From NCBI GenBank assembly GCA_024695565.1, contig JAILHX010000006.1, positions 1 to 24,709 on the forward strand: a DNA stretch of 24,709 nt, read 5' to 3'. Numbering within the stretch: the stretch's first letter is position 1; the number at the start of each line of letters is the position of its first letter. A program made the translations under genes and the position numbers. The notes under the pieces were generated by a model. That model was not told where the DNA came from. It searched no databases and saw nothing but the letters and a program-made list of their open reading frames with translations. This DNA is from Saccharofermentans sp. GTDB lineage: Bacteria > Bacillota_A > Clostridia > Saccharofermentanales > Saccharofermentanaceae. Positions 8,023-14,444 of this stretch are shown here, piece by piece.

Positions 8023-8583
8023 TTAACTCTCAATACAATCAATGAGATTTACCAGTTCGTCTGCCCAAAAGCCTTCTTCAATTGATGTGTCATCGATCGC
8101 GGTCAACGCTTCTCTTAACAGATCAACATCATCTTCAGTATAATTGCCATCAATATAAGCACATTCGCCGTTCTTCTCGTTTACGGACTTAATGAACTGT
8201 GCAAACTCAAATGCGGAATCAAGAAATGCATCCAATGACTTATTAACGGGAAAAAGTTCATCCGCGTCAACATCGAAAACAGCCACTTCGCCATCACCCG
8301 TAATGACAATATATCTGTCGTCTATTCTTCCTAACATGCACAAATGCTTGAAATCTTCTCTATCCAAAGGGTATTGCTCGAAGATATTGATCCTGTCGAT
8401 AAGAGAGTAACCGCCATAATTCTTCTCGGGCTCAATATCAATATACGGTGCAAGTGAATCGGGGATTCCGATCTTAGTCAGGATCTCAACGTCGCGCTCT
8501 GACAAAAAGTCAACATGAACTGCATCGTATTTGATCTCTTTTGACAGATCCATCAGTACTTCTTTTTTCTGCTGGTCATACAT
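8023..8583 (-). CDS. SUKH-4-like (SMI1/KNR4 superfamily) immunity-type protein
   Basis: A 186-residue soluble acidic protein. The order of features resembles the SUKH-4 family: an early IGIPDSLAPYIDIEP segment (38-52), a central LGRIDDRYIVI strand (84-94), GDGEVAVFDVD (96-106) and FPVNKSLDAFLDSAFEFAQFI (111-131). SUKH proteins are known chiefly as immunity proteins of polymorphic toxin systems, and many occur as orphans. No toxin gene adjoins it here, so the immunity role is inference. Start ATG at 8583 has GAAGGAGA about 10 nt upstream. Its promoter lies in the second copy of the dispersed repeat (8617-8709). A general SMI1/KNR4-type regulatory protein is the alternative. Confidence 0.65.
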   Translation of the reverse strand: MYDQQKKEVLMDLSKEIKYDAVHVDFLSERDVEILTKIGIPDSLAPYIDIEPEKNYGGYSLIDRINIFEQYPLDREDFKHLCMLGRIDDRYIVITGDGEVAVFDVDADELFPVNKSLDAFLDSAFEFAQFIKSVNEKNGECAYIDGNYTEDDVDLLREALTAIDDTSIEEGFWADELVNLIDCIES

Positions 8584-8616
8584 ATATAATAGTCTCCTTC
8601 AATTATCCTTGTTAAG

Positions 8617-8709
8617 CTCCGGTAATTTTCTAAACATTATAGCAATCAAGTCAAAAAACGCACCAATAAAAATGTCTGATTTTCATACCATATATGATAT
8701 GGAAATCAG
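8617..8709 (-). repeat. Dispersed promoter-bearing repeat, copy 2
   Basis: This 93-bp segment matches 1314-1407 except for C/T in CACCAACAAA versus CACCAATAAA and one missing T in the palindrome (34 bp, 8676-8709). On the minus strand it carries the same palindrome, extended -10 and CCGGAG. Here the element ends about 34 bp before the SUKH-like start, which has its own separate Shine-Dalgarno, so CCGGAG is not the ribosome site at this locus. Confidence 0.85.
8636..8644 (-). promoter_or_regulatory. Extended -10 promoter of the SUKH-like gene
   Basis: The minus strand reads TGCTATAAT, identical to the site at 1333-1341 and carried by the same repeat. The predicted start is near 8629, giving a leader of about 45 nt containing GAAGGAGA. 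Confidence 0.65.
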
Positions 8710-8712
8710 TAC

Positions 8713-8770
8713 TTCTCGAAAACTGAAAAATAGAACTTTTCGCGAGCTGAAAAATAAAACTTTTCGAGAA
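8713..8770. repeat. 24-bp tandem duplication bracketed by a 10-bp inverted repeat
   Basis: Two adjacent 24-bp units (8723-8746 and 8747-8770) agree at 21 of 24 positions and share CTGAAAAATA and AACTTTTCG. A copy of TTCTCGAAAA at 8713-8722 is the exact reverse complement of TTTTCGAGAA at 8761-8770. It sits between the promoter repeat and a terminator and looks non-coding. Confidence 0.7.
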
Positions 8771-8773
8771 CGC

Positions 8774-8807
8774 AAAAAAAGAGGCTGTCAAAGAATGACA
8801 ACCTCTT
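8774..8807 (-). terminator. Rho-independent terminator of the 8832-9569 gene
   Basis: Arms AAGAGGCTGTCA (8779-8790) and TGACAACCTCTT (8796-8807) pair with one mismatch and a 5-nt loop. On the minus strand the stem runs into TTTTTTTGCG. It lies 24 bp past the stop codon. Confidence 0.88.
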
Positions 8808-8831
8808 GATTCAATTCAATTGTTCAAGCTA

Positions 8832-9569
8832 TCAATGAACGAAATAGCTGAAGAGATTGAAGCCTGTCGGCATGGGAATCGTGATCATGAAGATCGTTGC
8901 TGCGAGAAGGCATACGCAGGCGAAGATGAGGATGATCAAACGGTTCGGGATCTTCTTGAAGATGCCGATGATGCCGAGGAGGAACAATACGAGGGAGTAG
9001 ATAACTGTAACGAGACCGTAAGCGTCGCCGTTGGCGTTGTCTGTCTTACCCTGTTCGAGAAGTGCGTCTGCTTCTGCAAGAACCTCGTTTGCTTCTGCGA
9101 AGTAGCTGTCAACGTAGCCTTCCTTGTCAAAAGGTGTAACGTCCTCTTCCTGATCCATTGCCCACTCGATTGCTTCGTAGAATTCAGGTGTGCAGTTGTC
9201 GTTCATCAATGTATCGATCTTTGTGTAGATGAGCTCTGCCTCTTCGGATCTGCCGTTGAGCTCGGCGATCTCAGCGTCGAAAGCGTAATCGTAGATCGTG
9301 TTCCAGAGGAGCATGTCCTGCATATAGTACTGAGCTGCCTCGTTGTACATGGAGTTACCCATTGATGAGAGGTTGTTGCTCTGTGTGTAATTTGTTGCCT
9401 GGTTACCGCCGTGGAGTGAGCCGATCCAGCCTGCCCATGCAGTAAGGATTGCCGTAACGCCGAGAAGTATTGCGATGATGATCTCTAATTTCTCTTCGCT
9501 GAAACCCTTCTTCTCAGTCTTTACTGAAGTCTCGGTAGCCTCAACAGCCTTGTTGTTCTCGTCTGTCAT
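8832..9569 (-). CDS. Unrecognised four-helix membrane protein (DUF4337-like)
   Basis: A 245-residue protein with a charged 27-residue cytoplasmic N-terminus, one hydrophobic helix (about 29-50) ending in AILTAWAGWIG, an acidic helical central domain (about 55-180, negatively charged), and two to three closely spaced helices at about 183-240. The segment TAWAGWIGSLHGGNQATNYTQSNNLSSMGN resembles the post-helix motif (A-W-A-x-Y-x-S, then G-x-Q-A, Y-x-x-A/S-N) of DUF4337-type bacterial membrane proteins, which have no known function. It has its own promoter and terminator, so it is probably monocistronic even though it lies 85 bp downstream of the ion-channel gene. A role with the channel would be speculation. 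Confidence 0.7.
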   Translation of the reverse strand: MTDENNKAVEATETSVKTEKKGFSEEKLEIIIAILLGVTAILTAWAGWIGSLHGGNQATNYTQSNNLSSMGNSMYNEAAQYYMQDMLLWNTIYDYAFDAEIAELNGRSEEAELIYTKIDTLMNDNCTPEFYEAIEWAMDQEEDVTPFDKEGYVDSYFAEANEVLAEADALLEQGKTDNANGDAYGLVTVIYSLVLFLLGIIGIFKKIPNRLIILIFACVCLLAATIFMITIPMPTGFNLFSYFVH

Positions 9570-9600
9570 ATAGAATCTCCTTTCATAACAGCTGCGACAA

Positions 9601-9629
9601 ATTCTATGATATTTCCCGTATTAATTCAA
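9601..9629 (-). promoter_or_regulatory. Sigma-70-type promoter of the 8832-9569 gene
   Basis: On the minus strand, -35 TTGAAT (9624-9629) and -10 TAGAAT (9601-9606) are 17 bp apart. The -35 lies within a perfect inverted repeat at 9617-9633 (CGTATT, 5-bp centre, AATACG), a likely operator for an unidentified repressor. Confidence 0.65.
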
Positions 9630-9654
9630 TACGAATCTCTGCGTGGAAAAAGTA

Positions 9655-10500
9655 TTATTTTGTTTTCTCCAAAGACTTCTCGAGGCGGTCCAACTGCTCC
9701 TTGAGTGAGCGGATCTCCTTTACGAGTTCCTCGTTGGATTCTGGAGCGGCCTCTGTTGCCGCCTCTTCAGGCTCCCCGGATGCTGCATTCTCTTCTGCAG
9801 TAACTTCGCTGATGGCGTTTACGACGATGCCGACTACTACGTTCATTACGATGAATGAAGACAGCAGTACGAACGGTACGAAGTATGCCCATGCGAAAGA
9901 GTACACTTCCATGACGGGTCTTGAGATGCCCATTGACCAGCTCTCGAGGGTCATTACCTGGAACAGTGTGTACATCGCCTTGCCGATCGTGCCGAACCAG
10001 TCAGGGAACGCTTCGCCGAAGAGGTTCACGCCGATGAGCGCGAAAATGTAATAGATCAGGATGAGTAAGATTCCGGTCCACATGATGCTCGGAATGGACT
10101 TGATGATCGCTGCGATGATGACCTGAAGGTGCTTGACCGAACCGATGAGCTTCGTGCCCCTTAATGCCTTGAGGGACTTTAAGACTCTTAATACCCTCAT
10201 CGCACGGAATGCTGCCATGAACGGCAGGCCCGATAACATTGAGATGCCGACGATGACCATGTCGAACCAGTTCCACGGATCCTTGAAGTAATCAAGTCCG
10301 TAAGCGAGGATCTTGATGATGATCTCCGCGATGAATATCCAGAGGCACACCGTGTTGATAGTTGCAAATACATACAGCGTCGTATCAGACAGACCCTTGA
10401 TGGTCTCAACGCCCATCAGGATACAGTTGAAGATGATCACGAACAGGATGATGCCCTGGAAGACTTTGCCGTCTACGATTTTCTTTAAACCTTTTATCAT
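9655..10500 (-). CDS. NaChBac-type voltage-gated cation channel
   Basis: A 281-residue six-helix channel subunit that should form a homotetramer in the plasma membrane. S1 is at about 13-31, S2 about 42-66, S3 about 77-92. S4 has seven positive residues at every third position: R99, R102, R105, K108, K111, R114, K117. S5 is at about 139-160. The pore loop carries the filter TLESWSM (184-190), almost the same as TLESWAS of NaChBac, predicting sodium selectivity. S6 is at about 204-231, followed by an acidic linker and a C-terminal coiled coil (about 256-280) as in other bacterial sodium channels. I place the start at the ATG at 10500, which has AGCAGGAGA upstream; an upstream in-frame ATG at 10554 has no ribosome site. 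Confidence 0.93.
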   Translation of the reverse strand: MIKGLKKIVDGKVFQGIILFVIIFNCILMGVETIKGLSDTTLYVFATINTVCLWIFIAEIIIKILAYGLDYFKDPWNWFDMVIVGISMLSGLPFMAAFRAMRVLRVLKSLKALRGTKLIGSVKHLQVIIAAIIKSIPSIMWTGILLILIYYIFALIGVNLFGEAFPDWFGTIGKAMYTLFQVMTLESWSMGISRPVMEVYSFAWAYFVPFVLLSSFIVMNVVVGIVVNAISEVTAEENAASGEPEEAATEAAPESNEELVKEIRSLKEQLDRLEKSLEKTK

Positions 10501-10544
10501 AAATAGATCTCCTGCTTTCCTTATAGGAAAATTTGCCACAGAAG

Positions 10545-10572
10545 ATTCTACCATTTAAAAGGGATTTTAAAT
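10545..10572 (-). promoter_or_regulatory. Probable promoter and palindrome upstream of the channel gene
   Basis: On the minus strand an extended -10, TGGTAGAAT (10545-10553), lies 45 bp before the channel ATG. Immediately upstream is a perfect palindrome (10553-10572, 8-bp arms ATTTAAAA/TTTTAAAT around GGGA). No clear -35 is seen. The palindrome may be an operator or a weak AT-rich terminator of the preceding GGDEF gene. Confidence 0.4.
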
Positions 10573-10581
10573 CTACTATTT

Positions 10582-11742
10582 TCAGTTTGCTGAAACTCTT
10601 TTTGCCTTCTCTTCGTAGAGAGATTCGTCAGCTGCGGCAAGAGCCGCCTGGAAAGCCGAGATATCGCCGCTGTAGCTGGCGTAACCGACGCTCGCGGAGA
10701 GCTCATATTTTGCGCCCGCTTCTTTGTTGAGTCTTAACAGTGTATCCTTGATGCCGCTGCAGAGTTCTTTTATGATCTCTTCGTCTTCGGTTTTCGCGAT
10801 GATGATAAACTCATCACCGCCGTATCTGGCGATAAAGGTCCTGACAGTAAGGTCGGAGCACGCTATCTTGAGCGCGTCAGCAGTCCTCTTCAGCGCATAG
10901 TCGCCTTCGACGTGACCGTACTGGTCGTTGATCAGCTTGAACTTATTGAGGTCGATCATGAGGACAAAGTGAGTGATCTTCTCGCTGCCCTGCTTGAGCG
11001 CTTCGCCCGCAACGTATTTCTTGAGCTGCGTTCTGTTGTTAAGGCGCGTCAGTTCGTCGAGCGATACCTGGTCGTTGAGGCTGATGATGTAAACGTAGAG
11101 CATCATGATCGCGCAGCAGAAGCAGAACAGCGGAGCCCTGAGCCACACCGTCTGCATGATTCCGAAAACCGTTATGATGACAGGGTATATTCCGCAGGCC
11201 AGAAACTGTGCTCTGACAGCGTAATTCTCTTTCTTAAACGCCCTGATAAACGCTCTTATCGAGCTGACTGCAACATACATCGCCGGAACGATCAGGAAGA
11301 CGATATAATATGTGTCCGTCAGTCTGTTGTCCTCGGTGATAACGAGACCCGGAATGAACAGGAACATGATGAGCATAAAGACCGCCTCGACCATCGCAGG
11401 AACGATCGCGATAATGCGGCCCTTTAATTCCATTATGTATTTCTCACCCTGCGCGAGTTCGACATATACGAACCAGGAACCCGTGATCGCACTGAGCAGG
11501 ATCGCGTTCATAAAGTTATAAACAGACACGAGAAGCCTGGTATCCGGCAGATAGCCGCCAAGTATCAGTACCCATCCGATGTCGCTCAGAAAATAGAGGA
11601 TGTGGCTTATCGTTATGTTGATGAATATCAGCTGCTTGGTCTGCCGGCCGACAGATCCGAGCTCGCGCACAAGCATTATCATGAAGATAATGATGCAGAC
11701 GATATTAGCCTCAATGTAAAATGCCGTATAACCGAATTCCAT
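10582..11742 (-). CDS. Seven-helix membrane diguanylate cyclase (GGDEF)
   Basis: A 386-residue protein. Residues 1-220 hold about seven hydrophobic helices (near 8-25, 38-60, 70-92, 108-130, 145-165, 180-198, 204-220) with no recognised ligand domain. Residues about 226-380 are a GGDEF domain with LDELTRLNNR at its start, DLNKFKLINDQYGHVEGD (264-281) for Mg-GTP binding, and an intact GGDEF at 308-312, so it is probably an active c-di-GMP synthase. The residues at the usual RxxD inhibitory site read T-V-R-T, so allosteric product inhibition is likely absent. No Shine-Dalgarno precedes the ATG; instead a consensus promoter ends 6 nt before it. The partial GGDEF gene at position 1 shows at least two such enzymes nearby. 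Confidence 0.93.
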   Translation of the reverse strand: MEFGYTAFYIEANIVCIIIFMIMLVRELGSVGRQTKQLIFINITISHILYFLSDIGWVLILGGYLPDTRLLVSVYNFMNAILLSAITGSWFVYVELAQGEKYIMELKGRIIAIVPAMVEAVFMLIMFLFIPGLVITEDNRLTDTYYIVFLIVPAMYVAVSSIRAFIRAFKKENYAVRAQFLACGIYPVIITVFGIMQTVWLRAPLFCFCCAIMMLYVYIISLNDQVSLDELTRLNNRTQLKKYVAGEALKQGSEKITHFVLMIDLNKFKLINDQYGHVEGDYALKRTADALKIACSDLTVRTFIARYGGDEFIIIAKTEDEEIIKELCSGIKDTLLRLNKEAGAKYELSASVGYASYSGDISAFQAALAAADESLYEEKAKRVSAN

Positions 11743-11748
11743 TCTTAA

Positions 11749-11777
11749 ATTATATAAGGCAAATTTTACGCATTCAA
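11749..11777 (-). promoter_or_regulatory. Sigma-70-type promoter placed for a leaderless mRNA
   Basis: On the minus strand, -35 TTGAAT (11772-11777) and -10 TATAAT (11749-11754) are exactly 17 bp apart. Only six bases separate the -10 from the ATG at 11742, so a start at the standard +1 would fall on the A of ATG. Confidence 0.7.
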
Positions 11778-11814
11778 CAAAACTTAATGAACAAAAATAA
11801 AACCAAATGTCCGC

Positions 11815-12537
11815 TTAGTTCTTATTTTCCGCGAGCCAGTAAACGGCATACTCTGAAACAGGCGTCAGACCGTGGCTTACGGCCATTCCTGATGACATCG
11901 GATTCTGCGCATCCCAGTGGACCGTCAGACCCTTGGCGTAACTCTGATTCAGCATCTCATATACTGCGTGGTCTGCAAGACCTTTGTTCCTGTGATCAGG
12001 CTCTGTAAAAACATCGAGCTCGACATGGCCTTCGTAAGATAAAAAACTCGAAGATGCCGATACGACCCTGCCTTCGAAAAGGACTGCTGCTCCCGCGCCA
12101 CGGTCTTCAAAATCCTGATAATCTTTGTAGTTTCTGCCGTGGTCAAAAGGGTGAGTGCTGAAGATCTCAGGCGTAAATGTTGTCAGGGTATAGCCGGCAG
12201 GAAGCGGCCTGATTTTTCTCGAAGACTTGGAATGAAACGGAGCCATGACTTCTCTTCTCAGGGTAAACTTTACGGGCATCGATCTTATGAATTCTTCCCA
12301 CTCATCGCTCATGCAGACGAGCCTGTTCTCATAGATCAGTTCGGGATGTGTGTTTACGAGCCCTGTGTCAGGTTCGCCGCAAAGATAAGTGAACACGGTC
12401 TTATAGACCGCGCCGCCGTCGTAATTAAACACAGAGCCGATCTGTCCTCCTTTGCAGGCAGCCATGATAAGCGGGGGTTCTGTCAGGACTCCGCTTCCCC
12501 CGCTCTTCCAGATCTCATACTCGCTTTGCGTTCCCAT
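11815..12537 (-). CDS. GNAT-superfamily acetyltransferase (PF12746-like)
   Basis: A 240-residue protein whose C-terminal half resembles the GNAT_acetyltran family. It contains RPLPAGYTLTTFTPEIF, a core strand VVSASSSFLSYEGHVELDVFTEPDHRNKGLADHAV with the acetyl-CoA loop HRNKGLA, and TVHWDAQNPMSSGMAVSHGLTP, the usual Trp-Asp-x-x-N-Pro signature of this family. The substrate is unknown. I choose the ATG at 12537, which has AAGAGGA upstream and starts 14 bp after the TetR stop; longer in-frame readings run through the TetR gene. As the third gene of a hydrolase-TetR-GNAT operon, it may modify or detoxify the compound sensed by the TetR protein (inference). Confidence 0.85.
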   Translation of the reverse strand: MGTQSEYEIWKSGGSGVLTEPPLIMAACKGGQIGSVFNYDGGAVYKTVFTYLCGEPDTGLVNTHPELIYENRLVCMSDEWEEFIRSMPVKFTLRREVMAPFHSKSSRKIRPLPAGYTLTTFTPEIFSTHPFDHGRNYKDYQDFEDRGAGAAVLFEGRVVSASSSFLSYEGHVELDVFTEPDHRNKGLADHAVYEMLNQSYAKGLTVHWDAQNPMSSGMAVSHGLTPVSEYAVYWLAENKN

Positions 12538-12551
12538 ATAATCTAATCCTC

Positions 12552-13133
12552 TTATCTGAGCAAGGAGTCGCCCTTGAGCATCTCTTCCCAGTCGAAAGAA
12601 GGTTCCACGCCCGACATGCACGCGATGGCCGCAAGTCCGTGCGCCGTCGCCCAAATATTAAGGAGCTCTACCTCCTGCTCCTTTTTACTCTTCCTGATCT
12701 TATTCTCCTTAAGATACCTGATATAAGTCTCCTTCAGCAGAACGAAAGGCGGATAATCCTCACTAGAATCCGCATCGATCTTCAGGTGTGCAGTGATGTT
12801 CTGGCTTCCGAACAGAAACTTGAAATAATCCGGTTTATGAATGAAGAACGATACGTAATGCTTGCCCATCTCAACGATCGCGCTCTCTGCGTTCTTAGCG
12901 CCTTTTGCTGCTGTAGTCAGCTCTTCCGTGAACTGGTCCGTAACGCTTGTCTTTATTGCTTCGATGAGCTCTTCCTTATCCCTGAAATGCGCATAAGGCG
13001 CAGCATGCGAGACCTGGCATCTCTGCGCAACTTTACGGAGCGAGAGATTCTCTTCCCCGCTCTCGTTTATAATCTTGATCCCCGCATCGATCAGGGCCTG
13101 TCTTAAGTTCCCGTGATGGTAACTGTCACTCAT
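12552..13133 (-). CDS. TetR/AcrR-family transcriptional regulator (WHG domain)
   Basis: A 193-residue regulator. The opening YHHGNLRQALIDAG is characteristic of the TetR subgroup with a WHG C-terminal domain. The helix-turn-helix spans about 25-47 (NLSLRKVAQRCQVSHAAPYAHF), followed by RDKEELIEAI. The ligand-binding part covers about 70-193. The ATG at 13133 lies 8 bp inside the 3' end of the upstream hydrolase gene with AAGGAGAAG ahead of it, so translation is coupled. Two copies of a TetR-size palindrome lie over the operon promoter at 14233-14286, so it most likely represses its own operon until a small molecule binds. Confidence 0.92.
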   Translation of the reverse strand: MSDSYHHGNLRQALIDAGIKIINESGEENLSLRKVAQRCQVSHAAPYAHFRDKEELIEAIKTSVTDQFTEELTTAAKGAKNAESAIVEMGKHYVSFFIHKPDYFKFLFGSQNITAHLKIDADSSEDYPPFVLLKETYIRYLKENKIRKSKKEQEVELLNIWATAHGLAAIACMSGVEPSFDWEEMLKGDSLLR

Positions 13134-14217
13134 CGCAGTTCTTCTCCTTTATCTGCCTTAAGATACCACAAGTAGCCTCAGGATTCTCCCATAAGGGACT
13201 GTGCGCGCTCTCGGGGATCTTATAAAAGCCTTTGTCAGGCGCATCGATAATGCCGCAGTATTCTTCAACGAGCGCCCACGGACAGTTATAGTCTTTCTCG
13301 CCGCTTATAAAGTAGACTGGGATCTCAAGTTCTGTAATGGATTCCCTGTAATCGAAGCCGTCGAGGTCTTCTGCCAGAGGCGTATTGCGGTACATCTTCA
13401 TTGCGGTGATGTATGAGAATTTCTCTTGTAGCGTGTAGCATCTGCAGAATAAGATCGGCAGCACGATCCCCTCGAATTCCGACTTGTCCATTATCGTTCC
13501 GCCGCCAGCTTCATGGAGCAGCGCCACATAGGAATACCAGTCTTTGCATCTGACTTTTCCGTCTTCAAGCTGCTCGACTGAATCTTCTAATTTTTTTATC
13601 GCTCGATTGTCTCCCCTGTCCTCGAAAACACCCTTCATGAAGTTATAGATCTCCGTATCGTTATCCGGGCCGTCAGTCACGCACTGCGCCATGCCAATGA
13701 GCGCATAGTAATCTTCGGGGTGATTTTTCGCACACCTCAGCGCAATATGCGACCCGCCCGAGAAACCCATGATGAATATCTTCTCTTTGCCGAACCTGTC
13801 CTTCAGATAATCAGTGACAGTCTTGGCGTCGTTAAGGATATTGCCGAGCGTTATCTCATCCGTATTAAACTTCGGATCGTAAGCGATCCCCATGTCCCTG
13901 TAATCCCAGTAAACGACGGTAAAATCGTCTTCAAGATTCATGTCCTTATACTTATCGGTGAACACATAATCGTCCGTGCCCGGCCCGCTCGACACGAACA
14001 GCAGCACCGGATTATCCGTGTTCCTGCTGTTGATAAAAAAGCCGTTCGGCGCGCCGTTTATGTCCATCACGAACTTCTCGGAAAGACTGTACTCACCGTC
14101 GTATTGCCTGATCTCGCCCGAGCTTAGTGCCGCCCATATAACCAGCGGCAGTGCGATCACTGCGACTGCCGCGGCTGCTATAACTATTGCCATACCCTTT
14201 TTCCTTCTGCTGTCCAT
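13126..14217 (-). CDS. Membrane-anchored alpha/beta-hydrolase (prolyl iminopeptidase-like)
   Basis: A 363-residue protein with a basic N-terminus (DSRRKKG) and one hydrophobic segment at about 9-32 (uncleaved anchor or signal). The alpha/beta-hydrolase fold shows an SSGPG oxyanion segment (76-80), VVYWDYRDMG (101-110, matching the D-Q-R-G-x-G of prolyl iminopeptidases), the nucleophile elbow GFSGGS with Ser153, SGEKDYNCP with a probable catalytic Asp, and ESAHSPLWE with the catalytic His. It likely acts outside the membrane on an ester or peptide. I prefer the ATG at 14217; an upstream in-frame TTG at 14235 falls inside operator 1. First gene of the TetR-controlled operon. Confidence 0.88.
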   Translation of the reverse strand: MDSRRKKGMAIVIAAAAVAVIALPLVIWAALSSGEIRQYDGEYSLSEKFVMDINGAPNGFFINSRNTDNPVLLFVSSGPGTDDYVFTDKYKDMNLEDDFTVVYWDYRDMGIAYDPKFNTDEITLGNILNDAKTVTDYLKDRFGKEKIFIMGFSGGSHIALRCAKNHPEDYYALIGMAQCVTDGPDNDTEIYNFMKGVFEDRGDNRAIKKLEDSVEQLEDGKVRCKDWYSYVALLHEAGGGTIMDKSEFEGIVLPILFCRCYTLQEKFSYITAMKMYRNTPLAEDLDGFDYRESITELEIPVYFISGEKDYNCPWALVEEYCGIIDAPDKGFYKIPESAHSPLWENPEATCGILRQIKEKNCDE

Positions 14218-14232
14218 GGCCTGGTCTGACTC

Positions 14233-14253
14233 CAATCTTTACGCTGTCAAGAT
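14233..14253. promoter_or_regulatory. TetR-type operator 1 (downstream of the -10)
   Basis: Imperfect palindrome reading CAATCTTTAC, three bases, GTCAAGAT on the plus strand; same sequence as operator 2 except at its outer right end and centre. It covers the predicted transcription start of the hydrolase operon. Confidence 0.7.
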
Positions 14254-14281
14254 AATACAGCGGCAATCTTTACATTGTCAA
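14252..14281 (-). promoter_or_regulatory. Promoter of the hydrolase-TetR-GNAT operon
   Basis: On the minus strand, a perfect -35 TTGACA (14276-14281) and -10 TATTAT (14252-14257) are 18 bp apart. The -35 lies inside operator 2 and the start region inside operator 1, so a bound repressor would block RNA polymerase. Confidence 0.8.
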
Positions 14282-14286
14282 GATTG
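14264..14286. promoter_or_regulatory. TetR-type operator 2 (over the -35)
   Basis: A 23-bp near-perfect palindrome with 7-bp arms CAATCTT and AAGATTG plus inner AC/GT pairs. It starts exactly 31 bp from operator 1, about three helical turns, so both sites face the same side of the DNA. The adjoining TetR gene is the obvious candidate regulator. Confidence 0.78.
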
Positions 14287-14288
14287 GT

Positions 14289-14323
14289 GGAGGACACGAA
14301 AGGGGGAGGAAAACGTGTCCTCC
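14289..14323. repeat. Perfect inverted repeat with an all-purine loop
   Basis: Arms GGAGGACACG (14289-14298) and CGTGTCCTCC (14314-14323) pair perfectly around a 15-nt loop made only of A and G on the plus strand. It starts 2 bp beyond operator 2. A smaller hairpin, GCAC/GTGC, follows at about 14325-14340. Confidence 0.75.
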
Positions 14324-14413
14324 GGGAGCACTTGGTGCCCGGTACAAAAAAGTGCAGAAATTCAAAGAAATCGTGTCGCCCACGTGCATTTTCGCGGTGT
14401 TTTGCACGAATTT

Positions 14414-14444
14414 GTGATGAAAACAGCTCATTTCATCACTTTTT
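14414..14444 (+). terminator. Terminator-like hairpin, plus orientation
   Basis: Perfect 9-bp arms GTGATGAAA (14414-14422) and TTTCATCAC (14431-14439) with an 8-nt loop, followed on the plus strand by TTTTT. Both flanking genes are on the minus strand, so it would end an unannotated plus-strand transcript from 14287 on, or block antisense transcription into the lipoprotein gene. Confidence 0.6.

Noticed and set aside
8531..8809. Plus-strand 92-residue open frame over the promoter repeat
   Set aside because: Lys/Arg/Ser-rich, antisense to the SUKH-like gene start and built partly of the 24-bp duplication; no ribosome site.
8820..9365. Plus-strand 181-residue Cys/Val-rich frame
   Set aside because: Antisense of the four-helix membrane protein gene, which has its own promoter, ribosome site and terminator.
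10501..10554. 18-residue N-terminal extension of the ion channel
   Set aside because: The upstream ATG lies at the palindrome and promoter and lacks a Shine-Dalgarno; the ATG at 10500 has a good one.
12538..12654. N-terminal 39-residue extension of the GNAT protein
   Set aside because: It overlaps the TetR gene in another frame and has no ribosome site; the ATG at 12537 does.
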